A stretch of DNA of 64,000 nucleotides from Sphingomonas sp. (lineage in GTDB: Bacteria > Pseudomonadota > Alphaproteobacteria > Sphingomonadales > Sphingomonadaceae), in the NCBI RefSeq assembly GCF_003248515.1, contig NZ_QFOB01000002.1, positions 421,773-485,772 on the forward strand, read 5' to 3'. Made by a program: the position numbers and the translations under genes. Position 1 is the stretch's first letter. Every line of letters begins with the position of its first letter. The notes under the pieces were generated by a model. It worked only from the letters and a program-made list of their open reading frames with translations, was not told the origin of the DNA and ran no database searches. Positions 43,597 through 52,676 of the stretch are shown here, piece after piece.

Positions 43597-44859
43597 TCAG
43601 CGGGCGGCCGCCTTGGGGCTCGAGAAGACGAATTTCGGCAGGAAGGTCACGCAGATCAGTGCCGCCGTCATCGCGCCGCCGGTTAGATAGCGGCAAATGT
43701 CGTAGCTGCCCGAAAGATCGCGCAGATAGCCCAGCAGGATCACGCCCGTCCCGTTGCCCAGTGCGCTGGCGGCGAAGGTCAGGCCATAGATGGCGCCAAA
43801 CGCCTTCAGCCCGAAATAGCGCGAGACGAGATAGGCATTCTGGCTGATCTCCCCGCCGAGCCCGAGGCCCATCATTACCGCCGCAGGCAGTAGGATATGC
43901 TTGTCGTGCGCGCTGTAGAGTATCACAACACCGATCAGCGCGGAGGCGAAATAGGGCGTCAGTACGCGCGGCGTGTTCAGCCGATCGATCACGAAGCCGG
44001 ACGAGAACTGGCCGACGATCACGCCCGCGAAGGCGCAACTCATTACCGTCGTCGCGTCACTCACGCTCAGGCCACGCTCGGTCAGCAGCGGCACTGCGTG
44101 CGCCATCGTGGCGAGCAGCGCCATGGATCCGAACATGATCGCGGCGAAGAGCTGGTAGAAGGTGCGCTGGCGCAAGGCTTCCCCGCGCGTATAGCCTTGC
44201 TGGCCGAAGCGGGCCCGCTGCTCGGTTTCGGCCTGCTCGCCGGAGCTTGCCGCGTGATCCGCGACGAGCATGGCCTTCGGCGTTCGCGCCAGCAGCGCCA
44301 CTGCCGGGAAACCGATGGCGAGCACGATCAGGGCGATGCCAATAAAGCCTCCACGCCAGCCATATGTGTTGATCAGCGCCTGCGTCACCTTGGGCATGAT
44401 CGTCTGGCCGAGGCCGGCGCCCAGCGCGACAGCGAGGCCCAGCACGAAACCGCGATGCCGATCGAACCATAGCGAGATCAGCTTCGCATAAGCGGGCGAG
44501 GCATGCATGGAGACAGGCACCGCGATCAGGATCTGCACCAGCAGGAATTCCCACGCATTGGTCACCTGGCTGAGCAGCAGATAGGCGATGCTGAACAGCA
44601 CGATGCCGGGCAGCACCACCTTGCGCAGGCCGAACCGGTCGACCAGCCGTCCGCCGATCGGCACGCAGATGGCGTTGAGCCACAGCGCCACGGCCAGCGC
44701 GGTCGAAAGCATCGTGCGATTGGTGTGCAGCGCTTCGGGCAGGATGCGCAGGAAATTGCTGTTGGTGGCCGCGACCATCACATTCGGCCCGGTGAGAAAG
44801 CCGAACCAGGCTCCCAGCGCAGCCAGAATTGCAGGTCGCGTGAATTCGCTGCGTGCCAA
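43597..44859 (-). CDS. MFS transporter, monocarboxylate/oxalate-formate-like
   Basis: A 420-residue protein with about twelve membrane helices, of the MFS branch that moves organic or aromatic acids (GGRLVDRFGLRKV loop, GWRGGFIGIAL, MGLGLGGEISQNAYL). Start chosen at a TTG with GGGAGAGG just upstream; the open frame continues to 44925. It is transcribed toward the SnoaL-like gene and divergent from the extradiol-like VOC gene. It likely takes up an acid used by the neighbouring pathway. Confidence 0.85.
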   Translation of the reverse strand: MARSEFTRPAILAALGAWFGFLTGPNVMVAATNSNFLRILPEALHTNRTMLSTALAVALWLNAICVPIGGRLVDRFGLRKVVLPGIVLFSIAYLLLSQVTNAWEFLLVQILIAVPVSMHASPAYAKLISLWFDRHRGFVLGLAVALGAGLGQTIMPKVTQALINTYGWRGGFIGIALIVLAIGFPAVALLARTPKAMLVADHAASSGEQAETEQRARFGQQGYTRGEALRQRTFYQLFAAIMFGSMALLATMAHAVPLLTERGLSVSDATTVMSCAFAGVIVGQFSSGFVIDRLNTPRVLTPYFASALIGVVILYSAHDKHILLPAAVMMGLGLGGEISQNAYLVSRYFGLKAFGAIYGLTFAASALGNGTGVILLGYLRDLSGSYDICRYLTGGAMTAALICVTFLPKFVFSSPKAAAR

Positions 44860-45054
44860 GATCCTCTCCCTTATGCCCGGGTTGTCCGGTTTTCCACATG
44901 CCTGGGCTGACTGCCTAGTGCGCAAACTGTATATCTGACTAATTAGCGCATGTGATAATTTTTTTCTTGTCTCGCGGCGACGGCCGATCCATTCATCGAT
45001 GGAGAGGGCGCGAGGCGCAGCACATCAGGCCGACGCCCGCAGAGAGGATTTTCC
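44860..45054. promoter_or_regulatory. Divergent promoter region, MFS and VOC dioxygenase
   Basis: A 195-nt gap with an AT-rich core (44930-44970) containing the palindrome CTAATTAG (44939-44946) and a T-rich run, in contrast to its GC-rich flanks. It probably holds promoters for both genes and a regulator site. Confidence 0.4.
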
Positions 45055-46083
45055 ATGGCGATACTCGGTATCGAAAGCGTCGTTTATGGCGTCGATGACG
45101 TCGCGCTCTGCACGCGTTTCTGGGACGATTATGGTCTGGTCCGTGCGGACCGGTCGATCGACGAGCCGGTGTGGGAACTGCCTTCGGGATCTCGCATCAT
45201 CGTTCGTGCCATCGACGATCCCGATTTGCCGCCGGCCCATTTCCAGGGCTCGGGCGTGCGGGAATGCTTCCTGGGCGTTGATACGGCCGAAAATCTGGAA
45301 AAGCTCGTCGCGCGGATCGCGGTGGATCGCGAGGTCTGGCGCGATGCGGATGGCACAGCGCATTTCATCGATCCGGACGGCAATCCGATGGGGCTGCGCA
45401 TCTGGGCGAAGCGGCCCGTGATGTGTCGCCCCGATCCCGTCAACGCGCCGGATCATATCGTGCGGCTGAACCAGCATCGCAAATGGCGGATGCGTGCCCG
45501 CCCGAAGACGATCAACCACATCGTTTATTTTTCCGACAATTATGTCGAGGCCTATGAATTCTATCGTGACCGGCTCGATTTCAGAATGACCGATCATTCC
45601 AAGGCGAACGGCATCTTCGCCCGTGCGAACGGAACCTATGAGCATCATACCTTATTCTGGCTGACCACCCAGCATCCGGGCACGCGCGGCAAGCGTGGCT
45701 ATGCGCATATCGCCTTCGGCTGCGAGGACGTGGACGAGGTAATGGTCGGCGCCAATTACATGCAGGACAAGGGCTGGTCGAACGTCCGTCCGTTCGCCGC
45801 GGCGCTCAACCGGCATCGCATCTCGTCTGCCATGTATTATTATTTTCCGTGCCCGGCCGGCGGCGACGCCGAATATCACGCGGATTCCGATTATCTCGAT
45901 GACGCGTGGATCCCGCGCGTGTGGGAGATGGCGTTCGGCGCGACGATCTGGGGATCGTCTTCGTCCGGCTTCTTCGCGCACAAGCCCGCGACTTACGATG
46001 TGCAACTCGATCCCGACGAGGCGAGCCTCGAGGCGTGCCGCCATCTGGGCAAGGACGGGAAAGACGTTCCCAGCATCTACTGA
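45055..46083 (+). CDS. Type I extradiol dioxygenase/VOC-superfamily protein
   Basis: A 342-residue two-domain VOC protein of the 2,3-dihydroxybiphenyl 1,2-dioxygenase shape. The C-terminal domain offers a plausible Fe/Mn facial triad His155 (TINHIVYF), His218 (GYAHIAFG) and Glu273 (AEYHADSD); the N-terminal domain lacks ligands, as usual. It would ring-cleave a catechol-type intermediate next to a hydroxyl group. It starts the operon with HisD-like, SDR and MFS genes. The FAH-family enzyme at 36172 could act on such a cleavage product. Confidence 0.82.
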   Translation: MAILGIESVVYGVDDVALCTRFWDDYGLVRADRSIDEPVWELPSGSRIIVRAIDDPDLPPAHFQGSGVRECFLGVDTAENLEKLVARIAVDREVWRDADGTAHFIDPDGNPMGLRIWAKRPVMCRPDPVNAPDHIVRLNQHRKWRMRARPKTINHIVYFSDNYVEAYEFYRDRLDFRMTDHSKANGIFARANGTYEHHTLFWLTTQHPGTRGKRGYAHIAFGCEDVDEVMVGANYMQDKGWSNVRPFAAALNRHRISSAMYYYFPCPAGGDAEYHADSDYLDDAWIPRVWEMAFGATIWGSSSSGFFAHKPATYDVQLDPDEASLEACRHLGKDGKDVPSIY

Positions 46084-46144
46084 CATTCGCGGTGGCGGAT
46101 CTGATCGCCCTGCGGCGCGCCACCGATTCCAAGGAGTTCACGTC

Positions 46145-47473
46145 ATGGCAACCTATCTGAAGCGTGGTGCGACGGCCGAGGCTCGTGCCGAGGGGGATCG
46201 CAAGGTCCGCGATATCGTCGAAGCCACGCTGGCGGACATCGAAACGCGCGGCGACGCGGCTGTGCGCGATCTTTCGATCAAGTTCGATAAGTGGGATCGC
46301 GAGAGCTATGTGCTGACCGCGCAGGAAAAACAGGATTGTCTGGATCAGCTTTCCGGGCAGGATCTGAAGGATATCGAATTCGCGCAGGCGCAGGTGCGCA
46401 ACTTCGCGCAGATCCAGCGCGACAGCATAAAGGATGTCGAGGTCGAGACGCTGCCCGGCATCGTCCTGGGCCACAAGAATCTGCCGCTCAATGCGGCCGG
46501 CTGCTATGTGCCCGGCGGCAAATATCCCTTGCTGGCGTCCGCCCATATGTCCGTGATCACCGCCAAGGTGGCCGGCGTGCCGCGCGTGATCACTTGCGCC
46601 CCGCCTTTCCAGGGCAAGCCGGCCCCCGCGATCGTGGCCGCGCAGGTCATGGCAGGGGCCGACGAAATCTATGCGCTCGGCGGTATCCAGGCTATTGGCG
46701 CGATGGCGCTCGGCACGGAGACGATCCGGCCAGTCGATATCCTCGTCGGCCCGGGCAACGCCTTCGTCGCGGAGGCCAAGCGCCAGCTCTACGGCCGCGT
46801 GGGCATCGATCTGTTCGCCGGGCCGACGGAGACGCTCGTCATCGCCGACGAGATCGGCTGTGACGGCGAACTTGCCGCCACGGACCTGCTGGGCCAGGCC
46901 GAGCATGGGCCGGACAGCCCCGCCGTTCTGCTCACCAATTCGGAAAAGCTCGCGCGGGAGACGATGGCGGAGGTCGAGCGGCTCCTGCAGATCCTGCCGA
47001 CCGCCGATTATGCCCGCAAGGCATGGGAGACCTATGGCGAGGTGATCGTCGCCGACAGCTATGAGGAGATGGTCAGGATCGCCGACGACATCGCTTCCGA
47101 ACATGTTCAGGTGATGACCGCCGACCCCGATTATTTCCTGAAGAACATGACCAATTACGGCGCCCTGTTCCTCGGTGCGCGCACCAACGTCAGCTACGGG
47201 GACAAGGTGATCGGCACCAATCACACGCTGCCGACCAAGAAGGCGGCGCGCTATACGGGCGGCCTCTGGGTCGGAAAGTTCATCAAGACCTGCACCTATC
47301 AGAAGGTGCTGACCGATGAGGCGAGCGCGATGATCGGCGAATATTGCAGCCGCCTGTGCGCGCTGGAAGGTTTCGCCGGCCATGGCGAGCAGGCGAACAT
47401 CCGCGTGCGGCGTTATGGCCATCGCGATGTTCCCTATGCCGGCCGCGCCGAGCCACTCATCACCGCGGAATGA
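46145..47473 (+). CDS. Histidinol dehydrogenase-like NAD-dependent dehydrogenase (HpsN-type)
   Basis: A 442-residue HisD-superfamily enzyme. It keeps the catalytic Glu319-His320 (SEHVQ) and His360 (TNHTLPT), but in place of the histidine-biosynthetic PTGG stretch it has PTKKAARYTGGLWVGKF, the pattern of sulfopropanediol 3-dehydrogenase HpsN and related enzymes. It would oxidise a primary alcohol to an acid in two steps. It lies away from any his gene and just before an SDR and a transporter, an arrangement that also occurs with hpsN. Its substrate here is unknown. Confidence 0.85.
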   Translation: MATYLKRGATAEARAEGDRKVRDIVEATLADIETRGDAAVRDLSIKFDKWDRESYVLTAQEKQDCLDQLSGQDLKDIEFAQAQVRNFAQIQRDSIKDVEVETLPGIVLGHKNLPLNAAGCYVPGGKYPLLASAHMSVITAKVAGVPRVITCAPPFQGKPAPAIVAAQVMAGADEIYALGGIQAIGAMALGTETIRPVDILVGPGNAFVAEAKRQLYGRVGIDLFAGPTETLVIADEIGCDGELAATDLLGQAEHGPDSPAVLLTNSEKLARETMAEVERLLQILPTADYARKAWETYGEVIVADSYEEMVRIADDIASEHVQVMTADPDYFLKNMTNYGALFLGARTNVSYGDKVIGTNHTLPTKKAARYTGGLWVGKFIKTCTYQKVLTDEASAMIGEYCSRLCALEGFAGHGEQANIRVRRYGHRDVPYAGRAEPLITAE

Positions 47474-48240
47474 GGATGGAACTCCCCCGCACGCCCAGCT
47501 TCCGCCTGGATGGCCGCCGCGCCCTGGTGACGGGGGCCGGGCGCGGGATCGGGCTCGCGCTGGCGGTCGCTCTGGCCGATGCCGGCGCGGCCGTGACGCT
47601 CGCCGCACGCACGGCCGCCGAGATCGAGGCTGGGGCCGGGGCGATCCGCCTTGCCGGAGGAGAGGCCGAGGCGGCGATGCTCGACGTTTCGGATTCGGCG
47701 GCGGTGTCCGCTTTCTTCGATGGCCGGCCAGCCTTCCACATTCTCGTCAACAATGCCGGCACCAACCGGCCCAAGCCGATGCAGGACGTGGGCGAGGCGG
47801 ATTATGATGCCGTGCTCGATCTCAACGTGAAGGCGGCCTTCTTCGTCGCACAGGCTTGTGTGCGGCGGATGCTGGCGCAGGGCGTAGCCGGCAGTCTCAT
47901 CCATATCGGCAGCCAGATGGGGCATGTCGGCGGCCCGAACCGCTCCCTTTACTGCGCTTCTAAATGGGCGATCGAGGGAATGAGCAAGGCGTTCGCGCTG
48001 GATCTCGCGCCGCACGGCATCCGATCCAACACGATCGCGCCGACCTTCATCGAAACGCCGATGACGCGACCCTTTTTCGAAGACCCGGCCTTCAAGGCGA
48101 GCGTGCTGGCCAAGATCAAACTGGGCCGACTCGGCACCGTCGAGGATCTCATGGGCGCGGCGCTGTTTCTCGCCACCGATGCTTCGGCGCTCGTCACTGG
48201 CACCAGCCTCGTCGTCGATGGCGGATGGACTGCCGATTGA
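47470..48240 (+). CDS. Short-chain dehydrogenase/reductase
   Basis: A 256-residue SDR with TGAGRGIG (cofactor), NNAG, a catalytic Ser (HIGSQMG) and YCASK (Tyr and Lys), all canonical. It oxidises or reduces a secondary alcohol. ATGA overlap with the HisD-like gene and TTGA overlap with the next MFS gene show a tightly coupled operon. Together with the HisD-like enzyme it could epimerise and oxidise a polyol or diol side chain. Confidence 0.9.
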   Translation: MRMELPRTPSFRLDGRRALVTGAGRGIGLALAVALADAGAAVTLAARTAAEIEAGAGAIRLAGGEAEAAMLDVSDSAAVSAFFDGRPAFHILVNNAGTNRPKPMQDVGEADYDAVLDLNVKAAFFVAQACVRRMLAQGVAGSLIHIGSQMGHVGGPNRSLYCASKWAIEGMSKAFALDLAPHGIRSNTIAPTFIETPMTRPFFEDPAFKASVLAKIKLGRLGTVEDLMGAALFLATDASALVTGTSLVVDGGWTAD

Positions 48241-49433
48241 GCGGCGATCCCGCGTCGAAAGGGCTGATCCCCGTCCTAGCGCTCGTGGGCAGTTTCGGGC
48301 CGCTGGCGATGGACATGTATTTGTCCGCCTTGCCCGCGCTTCGCCACGATCTCCATACCGATGCGGCGGGCGCGGGATCCACGCTCTCCGTCTTCCTGCT
48401 CGGCATGGCGATCGGCCAGTTGCTCTATGGTCCGCTTAGCGATCGCTTCGGTCGCAAGACGATGCTGCTCACGGGCGCCACGCTCTACATGGTCGCCAGC
48501 CTGCTCTGCCTGCTGTCGCACGACCTGATCAGCTTCAACGCGCTGAGGCTGGTGCAGGCGATGGGGGCGGCGAGCGGGCTCACGCTCAGCCGCGCGATGG
48601 TGCGGGATCTGTTCGACGAGCGGCATCTGGCCGATCTTTTCTCCATCCTGTCGGTGGTCAGCCTTGCCGCGCCCCTGATCGCGCCAATATTCGGCACCGG
48701 CATTATCCTCATAGGGGGCTGGCGTCTCATCTTCGCGGTGCTCGCGGCGCTCGGACTTGTCTGTCTCACGGCGATTGCTCTCGTCCTGCCCGAATCCCTG
48801 CCGCCCGAAAGGCGTACTGGGCGGCTTCGCCTCGGCGCGACGCTGGCCGGTTTTGGTGGGCTGGTCATCCACCCGCGCTTCCTCACGGCCGCGCTCGCAA
48901 CGGGATGCGTCTCTGGGATATTGTTCGCGAATGTCACGGGATCCGCGCTGCTCCTCATGGAGCGTTTCGGGTTCGGGCGGATGGGCTTCACGATCATCTT
49001 CACCCTCGCGATGATCGGGATGATGGGGGGCGGGCAGGCCAACCGGCGGCTGCTCCTCCGCTACAGCGGGCGCGTGATCATGCGCACCGCAGGGACAATC
49101 GCCATCCTGGCCGGGCTGGCGATGATCGCGGCAACCGCGATCAATCCCTATCTGCTGTGCACGGTGCTGGTTGTGATGACGACATGTGTTGGCTTCATGC
49201 TGCCGAACGGCGCCGCCTCGGCCATGATGGCGACGGACCGGATCGGGATCGCTTCCTCGCTGCTGGGCGTCATCCAGTTCGGCAGCGGATCCTTGTCGAG
49301 CGCGCTGGTCACGTTCGCCGGCGCACGCACGGCGGAAGGAATGGCGCTGGTGATGTGCGGCTTCGCGATCGCCGCGCGTGGGCTATGGGCAATGCGCGAA
49401 AGGCTGGATGATCGTCAGGCGATGGCCGTCTGA
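48237..49433 (+). CDS. Bcr/CflA-type MFS transporter
   Basis: A 398-residue 12-helix MFS transporter with the DHA1-type loop GQLLYGPLSDRFGRK and PLAMDMYLSALP in helix 1. Start is a TTG in a TTGA overlap with the SDR stop. Members export drugs or move small metabolites. In this operon it may move the substrate or a product. Its stop abuts the convergent cytochrome gene (49434). Confidence 0.85.
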   Translation: MSGDPASKGLIPVLALVGSFGPLAMDMYLSALPALRHDLHTDAAGAGSTLSVFLLGMAIGQLLYGPLSDRFGRKTMLLTGATLYMVASLLCLLSHDLISFNALRLVQAMGAASGLTLSRAMVRDLFDERHLADLFSILSVVSLAAPLIAPIFGTGIILIGGWRLIFAVLAALGLVCLTAIALVLPESLPPERRTGRLRLGATLAGFGGLVIHPRFLTAALATGCVSGILFANVTGSALLLMERFGFGRMGFTIIFTLAMIGMMGGGQANRRLLLRYSGRVIMRTAGTIAILAGLAMIAATAINPYLLCTVLVVMTTCVGFMLPNGAASAMMATDRIGIASSLLGVIQFGSGSLSSALVTFAGARTAEGMALVMCGFAIAARGLWAMRERLDDRQAMAV

Positions 49434-49817
49434 TCATTTCGCCGGAGGGTGAGCCAGCAAGATCGCCACGATCGCATTCGCTTGCTCGGGCGTAACCTGG
49501 GTCTGCGGCGGCATGGTCGCCTCGCCCCATTTACCCACGCTGCCCTTGAGGATGCTCTGCTTCAGCCGGTCCACATCTCCGGGAGTGGGGGAGGGGAAGG
49601 CCGCTCGGATCGACATGATCGGCGGCCCCACGCGCATATAATCGACGGCGTGGCAGTTGGAGCATTGATGTGCGACCAGCGTGGTATCGAGCGTGAGATT
49701 CTTGTCCACGTCCGGGCGCGGCGCGCCTTCGGTGTCGGCGGCAGTCTCGCCCGGTGCTTTCTGGCAACCTGCGGCGAGGATGCTTCCCATCAGCGCGAGC
49801 GCGAGCGCGATCCTCAC
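49434..49817 (-). CDS. Lipoprotein-type cytochrome c
   Basis: A 127-residue monoheme cytochrome c with a lipobox (ILAAGC, Cys18), so it is probably membrane-anchored. Heme motif C52-S-N-C55-H56; the axial Met is in EATMPPQ. The small c551/c552-like layout is clear. It is divergent from a Tat-exported BBE-type flavoprotein, the second occurrence of this pairing. It presumably accepts electrons from it and passes them to an oxidase or to cytochrome b561. Confidence 0.9.
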   Translation of the reverse strand: MRIALALALMGSILAAGCQKAPGETAADTEGAPRPDVDKNLTLDTTLVAHQCSNCHAVDYMRVGPPIMSIRAAFPSPTPGDVDRLKQSILKGSVGKWGEATMPPQTQVTPEQANAIVAILLAHPPAK

Positions 49818-49933
49818 CGGGCAATCTCTCCTTCCGTTCGGGCCGTGATGAGCCTTGGCCGCGAATTTACGGAGGCTCCGGCTTTTCGTCCACGAAATTA
49901 TTCGATACGCTAATTTAAAGCGAATGGGAGAGG
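49818..49933. promoter_or_regulatory. Divergent promoter region, cytochrome c and BBE-type oxidase
   Basis: A 116-nt gap with an AT-rich part (about 49898-49920, ATTATTCGATACGCTAATTTAAAG) that likely contains the promoters. The motif TAAATTAGC read on the minus strand here recurs in the 25720-25987 gap before the other cytochrome/BBE pair (CATAAATTAGCACG). Confidence 0.35.
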
Positions 49934-51433
49934 ATGGATATGGTCGGTACGGTGGAGCGGCGGAGCGTGCTGAAGGGCATGGCCGGCGCCGGGGCGGTGG
50001 CGGGTCTTTCCCGACTGCTCGTGGCCTGTGATGGCCGTGGCCGCCCGCTTTCCCCCGATACGAAGCAGGCGCTCAACGATGCGGTGGAAGGGGATGTCTA
50101 TTGGCGGGGTGACGAGGCCTATGAAATGGCGCGCGGTCGCGCCGCCTATCGCGCGAACAAGCCCAGACGCTATCCGCAGGTGATCGTCCTGCCGGAGACC
50201 GACAAGGATGTGGTTGCGGCGGTCAAGTTCGCCGGGCAGCATGATCTCAGGGTCACTACCCGTTCCGGCGGGCACAGCTGGTCTTCCGCGCATATCCGCG
50301 ATGGCGTGCTGATGATCGACATGTCGAAGATGCAGGAGATCAGCGTCGATCCGGAGAGCAAGACTTTGTGGGTCAATCCTGGCGTGATCGGATCGACGAT
50401 CAACGCCCAGCTCAAGGATTATGGCCTGATCATCCCCACCGCGCATCATCCCTCTCCGGGAATAGGCGGTTTCTCGATGAACGGCGGTTTCGGCTGGAAT
50501 TCGCGCCTGTGGGGCAATGGCGCACGGCAGGTGATCGCGCTCGATGTCGTGACCGCCGATGGCGAGCTGCTTCGGTGCGACAAGGATCGGAACAGCGATT
50601 TCTGGTGGGCGGCGCGCGGCGGCGGCGCGGGCTTCTTCGGAGTCGTGACGCGCATGCAGATCCAGGCCCACGACCGGCCCAAGGTGTGGAAGGCGAGTGT
50701 ACTGAGCTTCGATGATGCGCATGGCGTGTTTGATGAACTGATGGCCTGGGCGTGCGATCTCGTGCCGCGCATCCCGCCTCATATGGAAATGGTCATGACG
50801 ACGACAGCGAACAGCCGCGAGACGGGCGAGCCCGTCTCGACGCGGATTACCGCCGCGGCGCTGGTGCTGACTGACGACGAGGCGGAGGCCGATGCGGCGC
50901 TGGCCCTGTTCGACAGCTGCCCGGTGAAGGACAAGGCGAACTTCGTCGTCGATAAGGCGCCCACCACGCTGGAGGCGCGCTATGACAGCGGCTTCAAGGC
51001 AGATCCCGCAGGCTATCGCTTCGCCGCCGACAATTTCTACACCGACGCGCCCACCGAAAAGCTCGTTCCCCGGCTACGCAAGGTGTTCCTCGATCTCCCG
51101 AGCCCGCACACCCATACCTTCTGGTTCGCCTGGGGCCCGATCAAGCCTTTTTCGATCGACATGGCGCTGTCGATGCAGGGGCCGATCTATGTCGGCACCT
51201 ATACGCTGTGGAGGGACCCGGCCGAGGATGAGGCGATGGAGGCGTGGCCGCCGGCGCGGATGAAGGAACTGGACGATATTTCGCTGGGTGGTCAGCTCAA
51301 CGATGAGAACATGCTCCACCACCCCCAGCGCTATTTCACTCCGGAGGCCTTTGCCAAGCTGGAGCGGCTCCGGCGGCAGCATGATCCGAAGGGGCGCTTC
51401 GAAGGCTTTCTCGGCAAGCCTATGTCGGCCTGA
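49934..51433 (+). CDS. Tat-exported, probably lipidated BBE-type FAD oxidoreductase (paralogue 2)
   Basis: A 499-residue flavoprotein with a twin-arginine signal (ERRSVLKGMAGAG) that ends in a possible lipobox LVAC (about residues 29-32). The FAD-anchor His114 is in RSGGHSW; the BBE second-attachment Cys is absent, as in paralogue 1. C-terminal NDEN and HDPKGRF match paralogue 1 at 26433. It would dehydrogenate a periplasmic alcohol or phenol, using the divergent cytochrome as acceptor. 116 nt separate the two genes. Confidence 0.88.
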   Translation: MDMVGTVERRSVLKGMAGAGAVAGLSRLLVACDGRGRPLSPDTKQALNDAVEGDVYWRGDEAYEMARGRAAYRANKPRRYPQVIVLPETDKDVVAAVKFAGQHDLRVTTRSGGHSWSSAHIRDGVLMIDMSKMQEISVDPESKTLWVNPGVIGSTINAQLKDYGLIIPTAHHPSPGIGGFSMNGGFGWNSRLWGNGARQVIALDVVTADGELLRCDKDRNSDFWWAARGGGAGFFGVVTRMQIQAHDRPKVWKASVLSFDDAHGVFDELMAWACDLVPRIPPHMEMVMTTTANSRETGEPVSTRITAAALVLTDDEAEADAALALFDSCPVKDKANFVVDKAPTTLEARYDSGFKADPAGYRFAADNFYTDAPTEKLVPRLRKVFLDLPSPHTHTFWFAWGPIKPFSIDMALSMQGPIYVGTYTLWRDPAEDEAMEAWPPARMKELDDISLGGQLNDENMLHHPQRYFTPEAFAKLERLRRQHDPKGRFEGFLGKPMSA

Positions 51434-51548
51434 TCTCTCCCTTCCATTCGATGATCGGGGAAGGCTGATATACGGATGGCGTCGTTGGTCGCGCGCATCC
51501 GCCTCGATAGGGTCTGCCTCATACAAGAAGCACTGGCTGGGGCGGGTG

Positions 51549-52676
51549 ATGCAGGATCGACTGAAAGTTCTGGTGATTGGCGGCGGTATCGGCGGGATGG
51601 CGTGCGCGCTCGCGCTGCATCGGGCGGGGCAGCCGGTCGAGATGATCGAGATCGATCCCCGGTGGAATGCGCTTGGAGCCGGCCTCACGCTCAATGGAGG
51701 AGCGATGCGCGCGCTCGCCGATCTCGGGCTGCTGGAGGAAGTGAAGGCGGCCGGCTTCGCGTCGATCGGTCCGGTGCGGCTGTGCGACGCGGAGGGCCAT
51801 GTCGTGAGCGAGGGGTCGAGCGCGCCGATCTATGCCAACGGAATTCCCAATATGGGCGGTATTCTGCGGCCGAGGCTGCACGAGGTGATGCGTGAGGCGA
51901 TCGTCGCGGCGGGCATCGATATGCGCAGTGGCGTCACCGCCGAGCGTTTCGAGGAAGGGCCTGATCGTGTTGCCGTCACCACATCGGACGGTGGGGTGCG
52001 CGACTATCTCTTCGTGCTCGGCGCCGATGGCCTCTTCTCGCGGACCCGCGCCATGATCATGCCGGATGCGCCGAAGCCGCGCTTCACGGGGCAGGGGTGC
52101 TGGCGCGCCGTCGTGCCGCGGCCAAAGGACGTCACCGCGACCTGGGTCTACTCGAACGGGACATCCAAGGCGGGGTTCAATCCGATCAGCGATGCGCTGA
52201 TGTATGTCTATCTCCTCGAATCCGCGCACGGCAATCCCTGGATGGCGCAGGAGGACTGGCTGCCGCTGTTGCGTGCGCGGCTGGCGAAATTCGGGGGCCA
52301 TTTTCGTACGATCGCGGAGGAACTTGGTGGGGAATCGCTTATCAACTATCGTCCGCTTGAGGTGATTTTGGTGACGCCGCCCTGGCACCGGGGGCGTGTC
52401 CTGCTGGTGGGCGATGCCGCGCACGCGACCACCCCGCATGTCGGTTATGGCGCGGGCCTCGCCATCGAGGATGCGGTGGTGCTTGGCGAGTTGGTCGGCC
52501 TGATCGACGATGTCGAAACGCTGTTTCCGGCGTTTACTGCGCGTCGCTTCGAGCGGTGTCGCACGATCCTCGAGGGGTCGGTGAAGATCGGCGATCTCGA
52601 ACAGGCCGATACCCCGCTCGCGGAGCAGCGCGCGCTCTCCGCATCGCTCGGGCGGGTCATCCGTGAGCCCATCTGA
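51549..52676 (+). CDS. FAD-dependent aromatic monooxygenase (PHBH/UbiH type)
   Basis: A 375-residue group A flavin hydroxylase. GGGIGGMACALAL near residues 9-21 binds FAD, GADGLFSRTR is the DG motif, and VGDAAHATTPHVG is the GD motif. It adds one oxygen to an activated aromatic ring using NAD(P)H and O2. The ATG at 51549 is internal to a longer open frame and gives the usual family N terminus (DRLKVLVIGGG). It overlaps the next SDR by 14 nt. Substrate unknown. Confidence 0.88.
   Translation: MQDRLKVLVIGGGIGGMACALALHRAGQPVEMIEIDPRWNALGAGLTLNGGAMRALADLGLLEEVKAAGFASIGPVRLCDAEGHVVSEGSSAPIYANGIPNMGGILRPRLHEVMREAIVAAGIDMRSGVTAERFEEGPDRVAVTTSDGGVRDYLFVLGADGLFSRTRAMIMPDAPKPRFTGQGCWRAVVPRPKDVTATWVYSNGTSKAGFNPISDALMYVYLLESAHGNPWMAQEDWLPLLRARLAKFGGHFRTIAEELGGESLINYRPLEVILVTPPWHRGRVLLVGDAAHATTPHVGYGAGLAIEDAVVLGELVGLIDDVETLFPAFTARRFERCRTILEGSVKIGDLEQADTPLAEQRALSASLGRVIREPI

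Noticed and set aside
45806..47608. A 600-codon open frame on the minus strand
   Set aside because: Antisense to the HisD-like and VOC genes, both clearly coding by motifs.
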